Below, in pieces: positions 63,342 through 64,000 of a stretch of DNA of 64,000 nucleotides. The stretch spans positions 62,001-126,000 of the forward strand of contig JAFZRN010000006.1 of NCBI GenBank assembly GCA_017619835.1. The letters are read 5' to 3'. The position numbers were made by a program, and so were the translations under genes. The stretch comes from Eubacterium sp. (GTDB lineage: Bacteria; Bacillota; Clostridia; Lachnospirales; Lachnospiraceae). The notes beneath the pieces were generated by a model. The model ran no database searches and was not told the origin of the DNA. It saw only the letters and a program-made list of their open reading frames with translations. How positions within the stretch are numbered: position 1 is the first letter of the stretch; the number at the start of each line of letters is the position of its first letter.

Positions 63342-64000
63342 ATGGATAAGGATAATAAGAAGAGTAAGAAGATAAAAGTATTAACCACAATATTAAAATA
63401 TGCATTTACTTTTATATTGATTATTCTGGCTTCAATCAGGAATAACGAAAGTTTATATTTCTTTGAGGGGTTATTAGAAGTACTTATTATTTTCGTATTA
63501 TCAAATTATATATTGAAGAATAAAGCGGGCTATATTGTAAATAGCATTTTATTGTTGTTAGTAAATTTTCAAATGCTTGTTCTGATATTTGGAAACACAC
63601 TTCTTACAATGGTAATGATAACAAATGTTATATCAATAAAGGATATATCAGGAAAATCAACTATATACATAACAGCTGTTTTACTGGTTATACTGTTCTC
63701 GTTTCTTCCTTTTGAAAGACTGACGTTGCTTAAAAATAAGGCGATGTCGGTTTTTGCGATTATATTATCCGCAGATTTGTTATTTGTAATGTTATTTGGC
63801 AATTCGTATTCTCCACTGTATGGATATATATCATTAATGATCCAGCGATATGAATATATAGGATTAAAAAGAGAGATTGAACAATCAGAAACGGGAGAGA
63901 GTCAGTTTTATCGCGAAGAGGTAAAAGATGAATACTCATTTGATTTTAGATCCAGAAACTCTCTGATGCCTGAGAAACCGAATGTAATACTTATATTTGC
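63342..64000 (+). CDS. LtaS/sulfatase-family membrane protein, 3'-truncated by the window end
   Basis: The frame is open to the last base, so only about 219 aa are visible. About five helices (between residues 15 and 150) are followed by a charged linker and, right at the edge, PEKPNVILIF, the usual opening of the sulfatase fold in lipoteichoic acid synthases and phosphoglycerol transferases. It would decorate or polymerise glycerol phosphate using phosphatidylglycerol. It starts at the base after the preceding stop codon. Confidence 0.75.
   Translation, partial: MDKDNKKSKKIKVLTTILKYAFTFILIILASIRNNESLYFFEGLLEVLIIFVLSNYILKNKAGYIVNSILLLLVNFQMLVLIFGNTLLTMVMITNVISIKDISGKSTIYITAVLLVILFSFLPFERLTLLKNKAMSVFAIILSADLLFVMLFGNSYSPLYGYISLMIQRYEYIGLKREIEQSETGESQFYREEVKDEYSFDFRSRNSLMPEKPNVILIF

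Noticed and set aside
1..64000. tRNA, rRNA, prophage or integrase genes
   Set aside because: I saw no cloverleaf-like tRNA sequence, rRNA motif, phage structural gene or recombinase in the window.

Overview
The window looks like a chromosomal segment of a Gram-positive, low-to-mid GC Firmicute, most likely a member of the Lachnospiraceae (Butyrivibrio-like). This rests on the rpsF-ssb-rpsR operon, lysine synthesis by DapF plus DapL, choline-binding-type wall repeats fused to an L,D-transpeptidase, giant InlB-B/SpaA-type surface proteins, and sortase-like and LRR_5 proteins. No genus marker such as 16S rRNA is present, so the genus is a guess.

Layout. 0-8 kb: a protein of unknown function, an OmpR-type two-component system, and an ABC module with one ATPase, two FtsX/MacB permeases and a CARDB-like anchored protein. 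8-11.3 kb: a wall-binding L,D-transpeptidase and an acyl-CoA synthetase, followed by a strongly self-complementary intergenic element. 11.5-15.6 kb: an AT-rich accessory cassette that I read as a divergent lactococcin-972-like bacteriocin, with a precursor, a bacteriocin-associated 7TM permease, an ABC ATPase and two small paralogous anchored proteins that may give immunity. A 20-bp direct-repeat operator lies at its promoter. 15.6-19.4 kb: rpsF (with a structured leader), ssb and rpsR, then a 229-bp nested palindromic element, then dapF-dapL.

19.4-49 kb is a GC-richer surface-glycopolymer locus: a sugar epimerase, RfbC, Wzm/Wzt-type ABC export, a 1215-aa methyltransferase/kinase-like/tandem GT2 protein, an initiating sugar-phosphate transferase, an IspD/TarI cytidylyltransferase, two TagF/TagB-like glycerophosphotransferases, LicD, and an SGNH+ILEI protein. 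It is interrupted by a 2549-aa adhesin-like protein on the minus strand and a 1547-aa LRR-lipase protein. A small HTH-MNT nucleotidyltransferase gene with a striking 33-bp-phased operator array sits inside the teichoic-acid-like part. 49-64 kb is a second, AT-rich polysaccharide cluster with tight gene spacing: RgpB-like GT2 enzymes, DUF2142, DPM1-like GT with DUF2304, a second Wzm/Wzt pair, a methyltransferase, a kinase-like coiled-coil protein, a WsaF-like GT4, an epimerase, and the start of an LtaS/sulfatase-like protein cut by the window end.

The most interesting hypothesis is a WbdD-like chain-capping system in a Gram-positive. In both clusters a methyltransferase is coupled to a protein-kinase-like domain (fused in one, split into adjacent genes in the other). 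Each cluster also has a Wzt whose C-terminal glycan-binding domain closely resembles the other's. The split version ends in a coiled coil, as the E. coli O9a chain-length ruler does. Other leads are the bacteriocin cassette, the phased operator array, and the nested palindromic elements.
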